A DNA stretch of 64,000 bases from assembly GCA_013399875.1 (NCBI GenBank), contig VXAZ01004042.1, positions 590,330 through 654,329 on the forward strand, read 5' to 3'. A program made the translations under genes and the position numbers. The notes under the pieces were generated by a model. The model was not told the DNA's origin and ran no database searches. It saw nothing but the letters and a program-made list of their open reading frames with translations. Positions 1-14,121 of the stretch are shown here, piece by piece (positions within the stretch are counted from its first letter, which is position 1; every line of letters starts with the position of its first letter). The DNA is from Gymnorhina tibicen (Eukaryota; Chordata; Aves; Passeriformes; Artamidae).

Positions 1-1533
1 GTATTTTATAGGAATTGCAGTTGGGGCTACCCATAACTGAACCACAGCAACTGCATTTCCTGTGGAACAGGCCCCTCTCCCCCAGCTCTGTGCTGCTTCA
101 ATGTATTAGGTACGTGGTGAAGTACTGAAGCTGAACTACATTAGGGTAAGACTCAAAGGAAAGGAACTTCTGCTTGAAATCTGAAGGAAAGCCGTAAGTC
201 ACTACAAAGAATGCAAAACATGATAGGTGGGAGTAATATCAAAATACCTAAAAAGTGTCTAGCTTGATCTAGACATGTTGGCTTTCCCTGTAGTCTACTG
301 AGAGGGACAAGTACCTCCTGGGGACATCTCACATGTCTGAGATAAATAGATTGGGCTGTCCTCTGGAGGTGACCAGACAACAGAAAGAGCAAGGGTAGCC
401 GAAATTAAACAAGATCATTCACTTCTCTGTCTAAGTCTGCAGCAAATAAAATGCTTCCACTTATCATCCAAAAGGGTCTTCCTACACACTAACTTCTGTT
501 CTGTTGTCCCGTGTTTAAGAACTGAAGGCATCTCGGCATAGCAGATATTATTAATTCTGACTTCAGTGTGACGGTGCTGCATCTACAGCCTAGGGAGGGT
601 GACTGTGGAGGAGGCGGACATGGGGACACAAGTTGCCTGTGCTGGTTATGAAGGGATAGGAGCAGCACCTGCATAAGGAGAAACCAAACTAGCTGAAGGT
701 ACAATGCCTCCCATCCACAGAGGCTCTGTGCCCCTATTCGCTCTTCCTGGCTATGGAAATCTGTTAAAAAGGCAGGGAGTGGAGGAGAGATGGGGAGTTA
801 CAGTTAAATTTTCAGTTCACTCATTTTTCTTTCGTCCCTTCTTTGATTAAACAAGTACATCAAATCTGTGTGAATCTGCTCGAAACTCAGTAAGACACAG
901 AAAGGAGAGAGAGTTTGATTTAAAGTGTGTGTTTTATCATTGAGGAAAGCAATGAAATCTGCAAAGACATGGTGTAACACACAGCCTGTTATTTTCCTGT
1001 CTCCCTCACTTCATTTCATTCTCTGTCCAAAGGGTAAGCACGAAAATGAGTCAACTGAGAAAAAAATACGAGACTGAGAACAAAGCTAAGATAGCTTATG
1101 AAATGTTTAACAAGAGCATATATATTAAATGGATCCTTTTTATTCAAGAAATCGATCATCAAAGCTTATTCCATGTAATAAAAGAAGGCTTTGGATAGTG
1201 CATTCATTGTTCATGTTTCATTGTTTTAATGCAAGTGTTCAATTGCTCTGCATTCCTGCATTTCCTTGGTCAGCACAGTTTTTCACAATAATTATCCCAA
1301 CTTCCTGGCAACACAGTGGAATAAAACTGTAAGGAGAATTCTGCTTCTTGCACTGCTTTTCAAAGGGCAGCTGTTCTTTAAAAAAAACTAGAAAAAAAGG
1401 AAAACAGAACCAATCATTCTTCACCACCTTATTTATTTAAGGTTTCTTTGAAGCCTCAGGCAACACCTGGTGTGCAAGAAGACATAACAGAGAGTATTTT
1501 CCAAGAAGCTCTGCAGGATAGATAAATACTGAC
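1..1533 (-). other. NRP1: NRP1 intron 5, partial
   Basis: This is the sequence after the exon 5 donor (gtcagt at 1533), running off the left end of the window. I see nothing recognisable in it; the open frames are short and lack splice context. Confidence 0.85.
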
Positions 1534-1689
1534 CTTCTGAGACACTGCTCTGTGACACACTGTAGTTTGCTGAGAAGCCCTCCTTTGCTATTGCACTGTC
1601 TGTGTAAAATACCATTGAAAGAATCCCAGTTGAAGACCGGACACGTCCTGGGTTGTTTTGCCCACAATAACGCCCGATGTGTGGGCCCA
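1534..1689 (-). CDS. NRP1: NRP1 coding exon 5: second half of CUB a2 and start of the a2-b1 linker
   Basis: This exon encodes Val218 to Glu269 plus one base of codon 270. Key peptides are GPHIGRYCGQ, GILSMVFYTDSAIAKEGF and SANYSVSQSSVSE. Cys226 matches human C228 and should pair with Cys204. D248 matches human D250, the third acidic residue of the a2 calcium site, and N259-Y-S is a second glycosylation sequon (human N261). The acceptor is ctctttgcag. The donor is GAAG|gtcagt, slightly weaker than the others because position +3 is C. The last base should join an AT from exon 6 to make the conserved Asp that opens the linker to the first FV/VIII domain; exon 6 is outside the window. Confidence 0.97.
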
Positions 1690-4600
1690 CTGCAAAGAGA
1701 CAGGAGACAATAGTAAACTGCCAGTGCTGCTCTAACAATAGATGCCACTACAATATCCTCCGAAACACAGTCCCTCAGCAGGAAATGTTGAATCTCTGTA
1801 ACAGTTCAAAATAACAATGCCACCAATAACTAAGCGAGAAACAATAAATTGTTTGTCCTACCCTAGCAATCGTGCTTCTAAAATGCTCCAGATAGCACAC
1901 CATGAACCTCTGAAAATGTAAAGAACCAGGATTTCAAAAAGTGTCCTTCAAAGTGTGCAGAGAGGGCAGTGATGCACAAAATTACACATAGAAAACACCA
2001 CAAGTATTTTCCAAAGTGTGATTGAAGCATCAGTTTATGACAAGAGCAACTGAATGGCCTGATTTTGCCAACCCAGTACACAAGATGCTGTGAGGAGTTC
2101 AAACAGTGCCTGCTAGGTTTTATGCTCTATACCTCAATGATCTGTTAATTCCATCTCAAACTTTGAAAAACATTTTTGACTCATATTGAGACTATGACCA
2201 AATGACTCTTCATCCCCCTTTATTTAGCTTTCAGACCGTCATAGTTCTTTTGCTCGTATGGTCAATATTAAAGAATATTGTAAAAGAATTTAAGAGTTAA
2301 ATCTTAATCCTTTCAAAAGAGCAAGGATTTCTTAAGTATATCTCCATGTCACAGAAAACACACACATACCCAGATACATGACCTCTCTTAATGTTAATAC
2401 TGTATAAACCTGATTCTGATATTTTTCAGCATTTCCTGTGCAGTGAGATAATCTTTTTCCTTAATTAAGCTACTCAATTCACAACCAACATATGCGGCCT
2501 TCTAGCACTTGAGCATTCCCTACAGATAGGTCCCTAGGCTGTGGAATGGTGGTACATCTGTGCTTACAAACAATAAGAAAAGATAATGCTAAAACCCACC
2601 CGTGGAGTCAATCATGAAAATAATCATGAGGCGTCATTCTAATGCTTACACCACTGGCTTTCCAGGCTTAAATTAACACCTCGTCATTTCTCTAGGAAGT
2701 CCATTACACTTTCAGTTTAAAATATAAGATGTTTAGATATCCTAATTATTCACAGTTCAAAGAAAATTTACAGCTAACATAATTTTCTAGTCATTTATTG
2801 GCATTTTCCAACAAGTAAAACAGTTCCAGCTTGGAATAACTTTATTATGTAAGCTACACATTTCTGTAAGGCCCTAGAGTTGCCAGAAGGAGGGAGCTCA
2901 GACGTTATACCTCTTGCTGCCAGCATGTGCTTTTCTATCCATATTCTGGCCACAGTTAGTCTTCAGTTGCCTTGGCAATCCCATGGCATTTAAAATACCT
3001 GCCAATTCAGACTTTTTCCACTAAGGTTGTTCAGTGCAGCATTGATAGAATGAAACATCCTATAGAGGGTATGAGTGGAATTCTTTCGCATCCTAGAAAG
3101 CATTAAAGCTTCATGGTTTTATTTTTTGGAGCGAGAAATTTTTTTATAGACTGTTAGCACTAGCGGATTTTTAAAAACACAAAATCATGCCCCCACATTC
3201 CAGTTGCTGTAGGTTCTTGGTTTTGTGTTTGGTTTTGCTTTCTTTTTCATTTTCTGTGTGCAAACAGCTCTGATCCTGCTCTTTCCCAGAATGGCTTTCA
3301 AGATTATAGCTGCTGATGGTGCTCTGAACTGCAAGAAAATAAGGACGATAAGGCTACCATGTTATGGTACTCTGAGCCTCCCTCCTCCCATTTCCTGTAG
3401 GGAAGCCTCTTTGAAATGACAAACAGAAGAGAACTTTGTTTAAAGCAGACAGGCTTTAAGATTCCCCATGACTCATTGGTTTATAATTTTTAAGACATAT
3501 TTAGTGATTATGCATTTGAGTCTTCAACAGATTGGCCCTGCTACCACAGCACTACTGCCTTTGCTATCTATGTAGATGCAAGAGGCAAAAATGTGCAGAA
3601 TATGACAGAAAGAGGTATTGAATTTTTTTTGTGTAACATGTAAACCGTAGCCTGCTGAGGTAATGTGATATTGATCCAAGCACAACTGGATGAAAGAGAG
3701 ATTCTCCTTCTTCCATAAATAGCTAACACAAAGTTCCCCCCTTCTGTGTTTTTCCATTCAAGTCTTGAAAACTTTTGAATGACAATAAATTAGCAATTAT
3801 TTTGTGTGTCACCATGTCAAATAAATGCTGTGCAGGAAACCCATCTGGGCAGTCATTTAGGGGATGATACTGCTGTCTGTTTAGGTAGACTATGCCACTG
3901 GTTTTTTTTCCATCTTCCTGACAATTCCTTAAGAAATGAGATGGGATTTCATAAAAGACTATGTAGAGTTCCAAATGGGAATTTTAGGGCAGAAGGTGCT
4001 GAAAAATCATTAGGCCTAGACAGCTCTTTGCAGCCTCTAACTGTGGACCACCACTTGCTACATCAGCATCCCCCAGGAAGGGCTATTCCAAATTTGAGTT
4101 ACTTGGATATGTCCTCACTCGAGGATGCTTCTACACTACCTGCAGAACAAAGGCATTTCAGTGAGCCAGCTACCTCATCTCACTGCCCATGCTGTAGCAA
4201 TTTCTGACACCTTGGCTCCTCTTTCCACTGGCATAGTATTATACAGTGGAAACCCGAGTAACTCTGGTTAAAAGCTGGAGGGACAACTAAGAAACCTATT
4301 TTGCATGCATTTCCCAAAATGCAGAATCTAATTCTATAGCTTGAATAAATCTTTGATTATTCTTAATAAGTATTTTTGAAGGTTTACAGATCTGAGTGCA
4401 GAATATATAGAATGTGCCTGGTGGTTCAAGACTAAACAGAAACCTTACTCTTACTGATTCTTCTTTTCTTTACTATTGTTTGCCCTTCTGCACAAAGAAT
4501 ATTCATATGAGGAATTCTGAGACTTACTGAAATACACTTTTGCCCATCTAGTTGAAATGTTAGCTTTTGAATTAAGGTTAAAAAAAAAAACCCCAAAAAC

Positions 4601-6828
4601 CCACAAGCAAGGAAAAAAGGTATATCAGACTTCTAAAAAATTAAAACAAATGTTACATTAACTAGCCATGCATTTAATTTTAAAGCTGTTTTTTATAAGT
4701 ATGCAGGTATGTTGTGGACCGTATTTTCACAGCACTATGATTTTTATTGACAAAATATTTGCGCACAATTTAGGATGCTAAAGAGGAAACAACTGAAAAA
4801 TTAATTCCTCACATTCCAGTAGTCAGCTACACTGAGCTTGTGTATGCTCTTATATCTTAATAGCTTCTCACAAGAGTGTAGAAAGCAACCACAACAGGGG
4901 AAACACATTTAGATTAATAGCAACCTTCATTTGCACTGATGTTAATGACTGCAGTAAAGCATTCTGCTTTGCTCTGTAATTCAGTGGAAGCTCTTGTGGT
5001 ATTGACTGAAGCAGCAATGCTTAGGCTGTGGTTCTCAAACCATATGTAAACTTCTTTAAATTACGTTTGAGCCCTAGTAGACAGCCTATAGAGCTTCAAA
5101 GAGAGCTGCATGATGAATATGTGCAATTCATCACTAAAGCTAGTCCTCGTTTTGAGTGAGCTATTTTTCTTCTAAGTCATCAATGGAGTGTTCTCAGCAG
5201 AGGCTGGCTGAGATATATCTGTGCCTTGGGCAAAGATATTTTTGGTGTCTAGTTTATCCATGCAAAATCATATATTTCTATTCTGAGATCTACTCACCCT
5301 CCTGCTCTAAATCCACCTGTTATCTCTTTCAAACCATGGTCCCTTTTCTGTACAATATTTGCAACGTGCACCTGTAGTTCTCAAATATTCTTCAACAGGG
5401 GTTTTTTCATGAAACACAATGCCAGGTTTGAGGCATTCCTGAGTGCCTACCATTCCCCTCTTGAAACAGCAAAACACTTAACACCACTGTTTAACTTCAG
5501 TCCTGTAAGTGTCCTTGGTGAATTCCTTTTGAAGTCAATCTAACTGTTCACATGCTTCAGAGATAAGCATGTATTTTGTAGAATCAAGTCACAAATACTC
5601 AGCACTTGCCAGCTTCAATCCACTAAAAGGACAGCCAGGTAGGCTGAGGACTCCATGATTGTGACAGAGCATTTCAGGATTAACGTCTTTTTGAATGACT
5701 GTTACAGTTGCTGTCAAATTCTCTAACAGAAAATTGTTTTCCATCAGTGAAATGGAAATTACGTAGAAGTAAAATGTAAATGGAAGCTTACTGACTTTGA
5801 CATATCCTTTTAAACATCATTGTGAAAATTTGTTTAAAAGAACATTTCTCCTCTTTATTTTTTGCTTTTTTGGGGGGAAGGAAGGAAAAAAAAATCACAA
5901 CTGTACAAAACAGCAAATTTATTTCCTGCTGATCTCTAGTGACTGTAGCTGATCAAACTCTAAAGTGAAAATATTCTCCACTTATGTTAGGTTTCATCTG
6001 CTCTAACTTAGGCATCTAAAGTTTAAATCTGACTTAGGGATTCATAGCTCCCAGTACAGTCAACGAGACAAGAAACTCCAGAGGTCCATTAACTGTGCCC
6101 TAAAGTAGATGTTGAGACAGGTCAGAGTGGGATGCTCTTCCCCGCTGAGAACAGAGGGACTGACTCTGGCTGGCTCAAACACTGATGCTTGCTTTCCAGA
6201 GATGCATTTTCAGGGGGCTGTCCATCTAATTCTGCTCTGGCTGAGACCACAACTATTTTCCAAAAAACTGTTCTCTCTCCTATTAAAATACTGCCATCAT
6301 CCCAGGAAACCACAGCTGTGTTGCTGTGGAGCACGGGATGTGAACTGAAGGATATATATTTTTCCCACATATTTAAAAAATCCTTCTCTCATATTTATAT
6401 CAGCGCAGTGCAATAGGAGCTTTAACAGAAGTGGGCATGTGAGCAGCAATGCATTACAACAAAGCAAAATAACTTCCTTTTCTATGGATATATCACTAAA
6501 CAGAGCAGGCCAGGGAACACCCTCTGGACCTGCAGCCAGTAAGCAGGGACTGCTCCTGGGACCAGACCGACAGTGTGACACCCCTATGGAGCTGTTCCCT
6601 CTGAAGCTGGCTGGCTGTGTCCAACATGCCCGTTGAGAATGATCCCTGGCTTTCCCTGTCCTCAAAAGCATGCTTAGGAATTTCTTGGGAAAGTGCAAAT
6701 TGGTGTGTGCTAAAACTATGCAAGGGAGTATGCCAACAAATTAGGAGTGCACACAACCATGTTCCTGTTTCAGTTAGCAGTGTAGAATACTTTTTCACAG
6801 ACTAAAGGGAAATGGACAATGTCTCAAA

Positions 6829-6847
6829 GACTCACCCTGGGTGAGTC
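6829..6847. repeat. Perfect 9-bp inverted repeat with a 1-base centre
   Basis: GACTCACCC-T-GGGTGAGTC. Each arm carries a TGAGTC/GACTCA core that resembles half of an AP-1 type site. It is in intron 4, with no other context. Confidence 0.9.
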
Positions 6848-7314
6848 TCCCTTCTTCAAAGGGAACCATACTGTCTAATTTACAACTGTGTAGAAATTTA
6901 CTACTACATGTGGATGCAAATTAGATTTTTTTTTCCCCAGATACTCTCTATATATTCTCCAGTATCCAGACACTCTATCTTCAATTCATGGCCAGGTCAT
7001 ACCACTGGTTTCCTGTGCCAGCTTTGCTCTTCAGTTGAAATAGTTCTCCCTCCCTGGGATTCATCCTGTGATGCATTTATAGAGAAGCAATCACATTCCC
7101 TCTTTCTTTGTAGTGTTAAGTTAAACAAGAGAGACTGACTGCTGGCTGAGGATCATACTACAGTGAAATGATGCAGCAAACATTTCCCTACAACTGCTGC
7201 AACCTCCAACAGTTTGTATCTAAGAAAACATATATTCCAGCCTATAAATTCTGTTGAATATTTACAAGTAGGCATGCAAGTACCCTTAGTGGATGTCAGG
7301 ATCATTTTGGGTGT

Positions 7315-7338
7315 AGACAGTTTGTGAGACAGTTTGTG
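7315..7338. repeat. Perfect 12-bp tandem duplication
   Basis: AGACAGTTTGTG occurs twice in a row in intron 4. Confidence 0.93.
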
Positions 7339-9223
7339 AAAGGCTGATAATGCCTGTTGATAATTGGTCTTCAGTATGGCTCAGCCACTTTCTTGAACCA
7401 GGAAATTACTGCTTTGAAAGCCTCTACACTGACAATAATGCATTTATTTTTGGTTATATTACACATAAATTGATTTATTGGATCATCTTTTCAAATATCA
7501 GTTTAAATGCAAGCTCTACAGGACAGATTTGGCCTATATACAAATAAACCTATTATTAAATGTTCCGCACATCATTATTGTACTGTTAAAATATTGTTTT
7601 CCTAACCGAGGCATTAAATACTAAACAGTCTTTTAGCTACTGTTATGGGTCTTTCTTCGCTCTTTATTGAAGTGGATTGAAAAGAGCTATGATAAACCCA
7701 TTAAGCATAAAATAAAAACAACAAAAAAAGAGCAAATATATGTTAAAAGACATATATTTCCTGCAGCATCAATGAAAGCTTTAAGCAAAATTATATCAGG
7801 GATTTATCTAGAAAAACAGGCAAATTTAAATGTGTTATTAAAATATATTCCTTAAGCTATATATTTTCATTTAAATCAAATATTATTGTAGGATTAGCAG
7901 TTTATAGAAACTGGCACTGCTGTTCATAAAACAAACAAAAAAATCTATTAATATGGGTTATCACACGAGTGGAAAACTGAAATAGTTGTAAATAGTGCCC
8001 AACACAAACAACATAAATCTTCAGTCACTGAATTTTGCTACAAATTAAAAATTAAGAAGAAAAAGGACAGCTTCAAGATGCTTCTCTTTATCAGCTTGTG
8101 CCATACACAGAAACAGTGAAAAAGGCATCACAAGTAATCGGCTTTACACAGCTGTTTCCACAGCTCATGTAGGCATTTGGGCACCCTAAAGGTTGGGCAT
8201 TCAGCTCGAACAATCCCTTTTAGGCTGGAGCTGCAGCCTTTGGCTCTGGGTCCTTGGGGAACTGGTACATGGCTGGCCCGCCTAGGGGACACTTGAATCT
8301 TGCAGACCCAGTGCTGCATATGAAAAACATAGAGAAATCATGCAGATATTTTATTTGTCAGACTCAGTGTAAAAAAGGGCTATGGGGTTGGGCAGAGGGT
8401 GAAATGAGGGCTCTCTGGCTCCATAGGGTTAGCTAATATCTAGCTATGCACTTAGTGAATGTGCACAAGGTCAAGTGTGGTCAACAACTAAGTGGAAAAT
8501 TACTGAGATGGCAGAGACGTTCCAGAAGGGTACCCAACACACCCACCCTGACACATGTGCCCATCTATTCAGAGATTATAAATTAACAAATTAAGATAAA
8601 ACCTTTGGATTTGCTTAAACTGCTGGAAGAGAGAGCACTATAATGGAGGAACCCTGCAGTGCCCAGTCACAGAAGCCACCTGAATGAATAACTCAGTGAC
8701 TGTTAACTGACCTGGGTAATTGTTTAGTGACTATGATTTCAACTGTATGGACACCACATTTTCTCTGGCAAAGAAATTCTCTGCTTTGACAACTGGTCTG
8801 TTATGCAGTTCCTCTGCAAGTCAGAGGGTCACTACCTGAAGTCCAGTTTCTGCAATTTGTTGGAAATGTCTGGACTATAGTCATGTGTTAGCTGTGAAAA
8901 TTTGGGGACTCATTATAAAGCTTCACATTTAATTTATTTTAGTGTAGGAGGTTCATCACATATTACCACTGAACACAGAGGTTTCTGCTAAACCAACTGT
9001 TCAAAATTGAACATATTTCATTAAAAAAAAAAATCATTCACACTATGATATGCTTTACTGAATGAATTTACAGAGCATTTTCTCCATTTCTTTTTAATTC
9101 AACTCACTTCACATAAATCAAGCAAGGATCTCTCTAGCCTGACAGTTTAAAAAATGGGAATATGCCTTCTGCAGGCCACTACATAGTAATGGTTATGCAT
9201 ATTATAGTCCGTTTTTCTCTTAC

Positions 9224-9451
9224 CATCAGGGAACCCATCCCAGATTTCCAATCGGTCATAGCGACAGAATGCTCCCCCTGGAGTATTTGAATCAGGTTCT
9301 AGCTCAAAGCTTTCAAATTCCAGTATAATCTCTGACATCTTTGGTGCAAAGATAATATAAGTGCATTCAAGGCTATTGGGATATTTTTCAGGGAATCCAG
9401 GGGACTTTATCACTCCACTTGATGAAGTAAAGTTTCTTGAACATTCAGGTC
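9224..9451 (-). CDS. NRP1: NRP1 coding exon 4: first half of CUB a2
   Basis: This exon encodes Gly142 to Asp217 plus one base of Val218. Key peptides are PECSRNFTS, GVIKSPGFPEKYPN, EIILEFESFELEPDSN and FCRYDRLEIWDGFPD. Cys145, Cys171 and Cys204 match human C147, C173 and C206. E193 and D207 match human E195 and D209, two residues of the a2 calcium site. N148-F-T is an N-glycosylation sequon at the position of human N150. The acceptor is ctcctacag and the donor GATG|gtaaga. The frame runs past the donor for about 25 codons into intron 4, which has no coding meaning. Confidence 0.97.
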
Positions 9452-12400
9452 CTGTAGGAGAAGGAGAAAAATCAACTGGGTTAACACTGTGCTACTAAAC
9501 AAAGCAGTTAGCTGGAAAACAAATTAGGTTTATTGTCTCTCCAGCAGCAAAGGTGGCTTTTCAATGAAACACCTCATTTTAATCGCTGCATTAATCATTC
9601 AGCCAGCTTGTTCCTATTATTGATAGTTAGTCATTTAAAGCCCAATCCGCATATACTGTCTGATCTTCAATTTTCAATTTGTATGGAACAATATGAAAAC
9701 TTGTACCAGCTCTAGAAAAAATTATGACAAATACAAAGTCATGTGGGAACAATGAAAGTGTAAGCTGCAGAAATCTCGACAGAGCCCTAGAGAAATAATT
9801 ATAGCCCCTTCAAGCTCAAATCTTTAAATCTTATAGCTGACAGGCTTTTATTGGTGAAATAGAATTTTTTACAAAAGCGGGTGAGTGAATTCAGTAGAGG
9901 GAGTAGTGGTTTCAGATTCCTGGAGCACTGACTCAGTAACTCTGCCAGATGTGACCTATGCCTCCTTGACAAACTAAATGTGAAAGGTAATTCGTACATG
10001 TACTGAGGGTGAGTGACTCATTCTGAGTGGTGTTGACACAGGTGCACCAGTAAAATGTTGCTGTTAGTGTGGGCATGATAAACTGTGTGATTACAGGCAG
10101 TGTTGCTAGAAGTCACCTAATGTCAATGTTGACACACCAGCTTTCCCCGATGTTCCCACCATGGCATAATGGGATGCTCCAAACAGTGCTCTTGGTGGAG
10201 CAGGAAAGTGGCAGTAAAGATGCAAGGGTATAAAAGGCCAGGTCACTGGATTTGCCTTTGTGAATACAGGGGACAAACTGGAATTCCTCTCTTGTTGACA
10301 GATCTCATTTCTCCTTTATTTAGGTCCCTCAGGAATCCTCTCTGTGGATCCCACACCTGCAGGTGTGCTCAGAAGTCAGCTGCAGGCGCTGCCCACACAT
10401 CTTCTCACAAGGCCAGCATAGGTACCCCCTCTGCCTTTTGACACTCCAAATTTAATAGAGGGTGATTTACTTGGGGCATTGGTGGATAGCAGCTGGCCTG
10501 GGGAGTTTGAGTAGGATGACCCAAATGAAGGTCTTCAGACATGCAGGAGAGGAAGGACATGGAGAGCACAGTTTGGTTGCAACAGGCAGGTATGTGCTGG
10601 AGGATGACGTGTGTGAGGCCTCAATCTGGATGAGGATGCCCAGCATCCTTAGAGACTGTAGTCAGGAGCCTTAGAGGATTTCCAATGCCTAACACAGATC
10701 ATTGAAGGAAAACAGTCTGGCTTGCTGCATATATGAATACTCTTATTTCACTATAGAAAATGTTTTCATTGTGAATGTGCCAAACATATTACCCCCCACA
10801 GATCTGGCCACCTCCCAGCTAAATTCAGCATGCAAGAGAGAGATCTGAATGAATTTAGTCAGTTCAGGTATTCTTGCCCTTCAACAGACACTGAGAAGAA
10901 ATTCTTGAACTATCACATCAATATTCAGCACACTTCATGGCATATTTTGGAAGATGTGGATATTGATGCTCATGTAACCTGACCCATTCCAATTTGGGAA
11001 ATTACATTTTGCCTATAATTAAATCACCCCCTTACACATTAGTCGAATATTCCTCTTCTCTCCCTGTCATTCCCTTGTCTCCTTGTCATGTATGGGAGGG
11101 TTATATTCTGGTTGTTGCTCCTCACTCCCACCAGTAGCTGCTGTTCCAGGATAAAATAGCTTTGCTATGCCATTCATAGTATAAAGTGCTCTGTACTCCT
11201 CTTGGAATCCAATAAAAGATGCAATATAAAATGTAAGCCAGGATCATTATTGCTTTATTAAATACAGCCAGATCCTGGCTCCGAGAGTGTGCAATCGTCA
11301 GGCTCCTTACACTCACACGTGGTATCTCGATGCCAGCTTGCTTTATTTTAAACATGTTCGAGTCAATCTGGTGCAAGAAACAGAAACTGCTTTCAGAGGA
11401 GCTGTCTCACTAAAATGCCCTCCACAGATTTTGACCCTTTATTGATGCTGTGAAGAAGCTGCAGGAATTATATCAATACTGAGGCTACGAGGAAATCCAT
11501 GGGGCAATGTGCATGGAAAACTGGCAGAAAAGGTTCCAGTGGAGACACCAAAAATAGATACTTCTGAGGTGGAAAACTACATGTGTACATGTGTATGAAA
11601 CAAAGGAAGAGACACGAGCTGAAGGAAAGGCAAAGAGGAGGCAACAGCGAGAGCAAAGAAAAAGAGAATAAATTTGGGATAATTTAATCTTCTATCTGTG
11701 GGTGTCACTGAGCCAAAAAATCATTTGCCTTCTTGGTTGACACTTTTCTTCCTTTCAGTTTACACCATAAATTTAGTTGACTATAGTTAGGAATGTTGAA
11801 TGTGAACTGTGTAGATCCTTTTCTAGTGAATACGTCACTCATCTACCCCAAAATAGGATGTCTGCCCAAGCCAAAATGATGAGCATTTCATGTGGGCTAA
11901 GTGTTGGGCAAAATGGGTTTCATGTTTTAGTCCTGAATACAACTTCTTCAGTGTCTCTCTGGCTATGGAGCTGAATAAGAAGTAAAGAGTAATGGGCAAA
12001 AATATACTGTGTGCTTGAATGAAGTTCAGCCTTCAGTTCAGCACCACAGGACCTTGGGCTAGGGATCATACTTCCTGTACCTGGAAAATGATGAGCTAAG
12101 TTGTGAATATGCTAAACCAAACATCCTGTCTGTTGCGAGCAGCTGAGCTTCACCTGTGCAAAAGGGTGAACAGCTTTATTTGGCACAGATATTAAAATGC
12201 AAAACTAGAATAGTGTATATGCATTTATTCAGAAGTTAAATAGGTCTCTGTTCCCACAGCAATGATAACTTGTATCCTTTGTGTACACATGGCATTTTCT
12301 AACACTGTGCGTGGTGATAGCTGTCCTGCCTCAATATACAGTTTATGTGGAATGAACTGGAGTTAAAGTTTCTCTGGGAGCCATAATTTTGAGTTTCCTG

Positions 12401-13939
12401 ACTTCCATGTGTGTAAAATCACATTCATAATGCCATCTTAACATGGTAAATGTGTATCTTTGAGACATGTAAATGACCACACAAGGAAATAAACACAATG
12501 TTCCTGTCAGAGTTCTGGGTTGTCACTACACTATTAGGAAATAAATAAAACATTTTTCTTGAAAGTATTCAGTTACTAAAATAGATTGTTTCACAGGTCA
12601 TTCTTCTACTTCTTCTTGTGTTTCAGCCTTGTTCTTTATGAAAGATGGTACTGCATATATAAGCACTGAGAAATGTCAGAACACATTTTCAAGAGTTTAG
12701 CCTCCTAAGGACACCAAAATAGAGATATTTTTTCAGGAAAGCTTGGTGTCATTTGGATGCTGAATTCTTTCAAAAAATGTGACCCTGAAGGTCAGCAAAA
12801 GAATTTCTTGGAGTCAAGAGTGGATTTACAGACAGGGAAGATGGTGAACAAGAGGTCTGTGGCCTCAATTAGCACTGTGCAGAGCAGCAATAGCGATAGA
12901 AAAGAGACTTCACTACTGTGCTTCTCCTCATTAACAGTACAGCTGCCACCAAGACCGTGTGCTGAACACAGCTGAAAATCTCGCTCTGGTTTAGGTGCAT
13001 TAAAGGGACTTGTACTGGTTCTGAAAATGGATCACTGCCTGGGAGTGGTGTGCATGGGAAATTTGAAGTTTTGAGCTGCTTTTGTGAATATGACCCTAAA
13101 CATTGATGTTGAAATCAATCTTTTTTTTCTATAAAATGAATGTTATTGTCTTTTTATATATTATGAGTTTTGGTCCTGTATTCTCTAGGAATGGAATATA
13201 TGAATTATTAATCTCCATCCAGCTGTAGGGAAGATGTATGCCAAAAAAAATGACCTTACAGCCCTTCTAGCTATTGACTCGGGAAGAGTGTTATAAAAGA
13301 GGGAGTGTCTCTATGTCTGGTTAATCCTGCACTCTCTGTTTCTCTGGGCTTTCTCTGTGCCCCATAAAGATAATTGTGCTCACTGGCACTAACTCCTGGC
13401 AGGAGCATCCAGCAGGTCATGCCTGGGAACAGTGTGAGCTGCTTCTCTCCTTTACCTCCCAAGCATGATTTGTGAAAGCAGCGGCAACATCATCTGCTGC
13501 CCATGTGTACTCTGGTCCTTTCCGAGCCCGCAGCCATCTCTTGGGAGCGCAGAGCAAAACACTAACCAAAATAAGTCAGGGACTCAGAAGGTTGAGGCAG
13601 TGCTGTTGAGGCAGTAACATTGTAAATCACACAGTAATAATTATTTTTTAAAAAAAGAAAGCTATAAAGCTAATGGTTTTAAGATGGCTGAAACAAACAG
13701 CTGATGAAAACTACCATATTTCATGCAGAGGAATCAACCCTCAGACGCAGCTGACCCCCTGGATTCATAAAGATTTACACCCACTGAATACACACCCCAT
13801 CTTGGAATGACTAGGGTAACAACATTTTCTCTTTCAAGCATTTTCATGCATTTTCCCCATTCCAAAGAATTATGGTGAACTTTCTGATGCAAGTAAAAAT
13901 CACAGGTTATGAACTATACAACAATGAATTGTTTCTCAC
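9452..13939 (-). other. NRP1: NRP1 intron 3 (4,488 bp)
   Basis: The donor is gtgaga at 13939 and the acceptor ctcctacag ends at 9452. The sequence is AT-rich and mostly unique. I recognise no mobile element, RNA gene or additional exon in it. Confidence 0.92.
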
Positions 13940-14121
13940 CTCTTTTGAAAACTTCATAACGGATAGAAAATCCTGCTCCGTGTGTCTCATAGTCGGAAAC
14001 AAATTTAATAAAAAGATATGGTCCTGAAGACACTAAAGGAGGGGGAGCAATTTTTCCACAGTACTTTCCCCATAAGCGTCCTTCAGCATTATCTCCATCA
14101 ATCACTTCAACATAATCATAC
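13940..14121 (-). CDS. NRP1: NRP1 coding exon 3: second half of CUB a1
   Basis: This exon encodes Lys81 (last base) to Arg141 plus one base of Gly142. Key peptides are YDYVEVIDGDN, YCGKIAPPP and SDYETHGAGFSIRYE. YDYVEVIDG is the central CUB strand that supplies acidic residues to the usual CUB calcium site, and Cys102 is the expected partner of Cys80. The acceptor is ttatctaccag and the donor GAG|gtgaga. Exon 2 ends AA and exon 3 begins G, restoring the lysine codon. It is separated from exon 2 by a very long intron, as is common for the 5' part of NRP1 genes. The base composition is AT-rich like its surroundings, unlike exon 2. Confidence 0.97.

Larger units (their letters stand above)
1690..9223 (-). 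other. NRP1: NRP1 intron 4 (7,534 bp)
   Basis: The donor is gtaaga at 9223 and the acceptor ctctttgcag ends at 1690. The sequence is AT-rich and unique, with a 9-bp perfect hairpin at 6829-6847 and a 12-bp tandem repeat at 7315-7338. I see no additional exon or mobile element. Confidence 0.92.
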
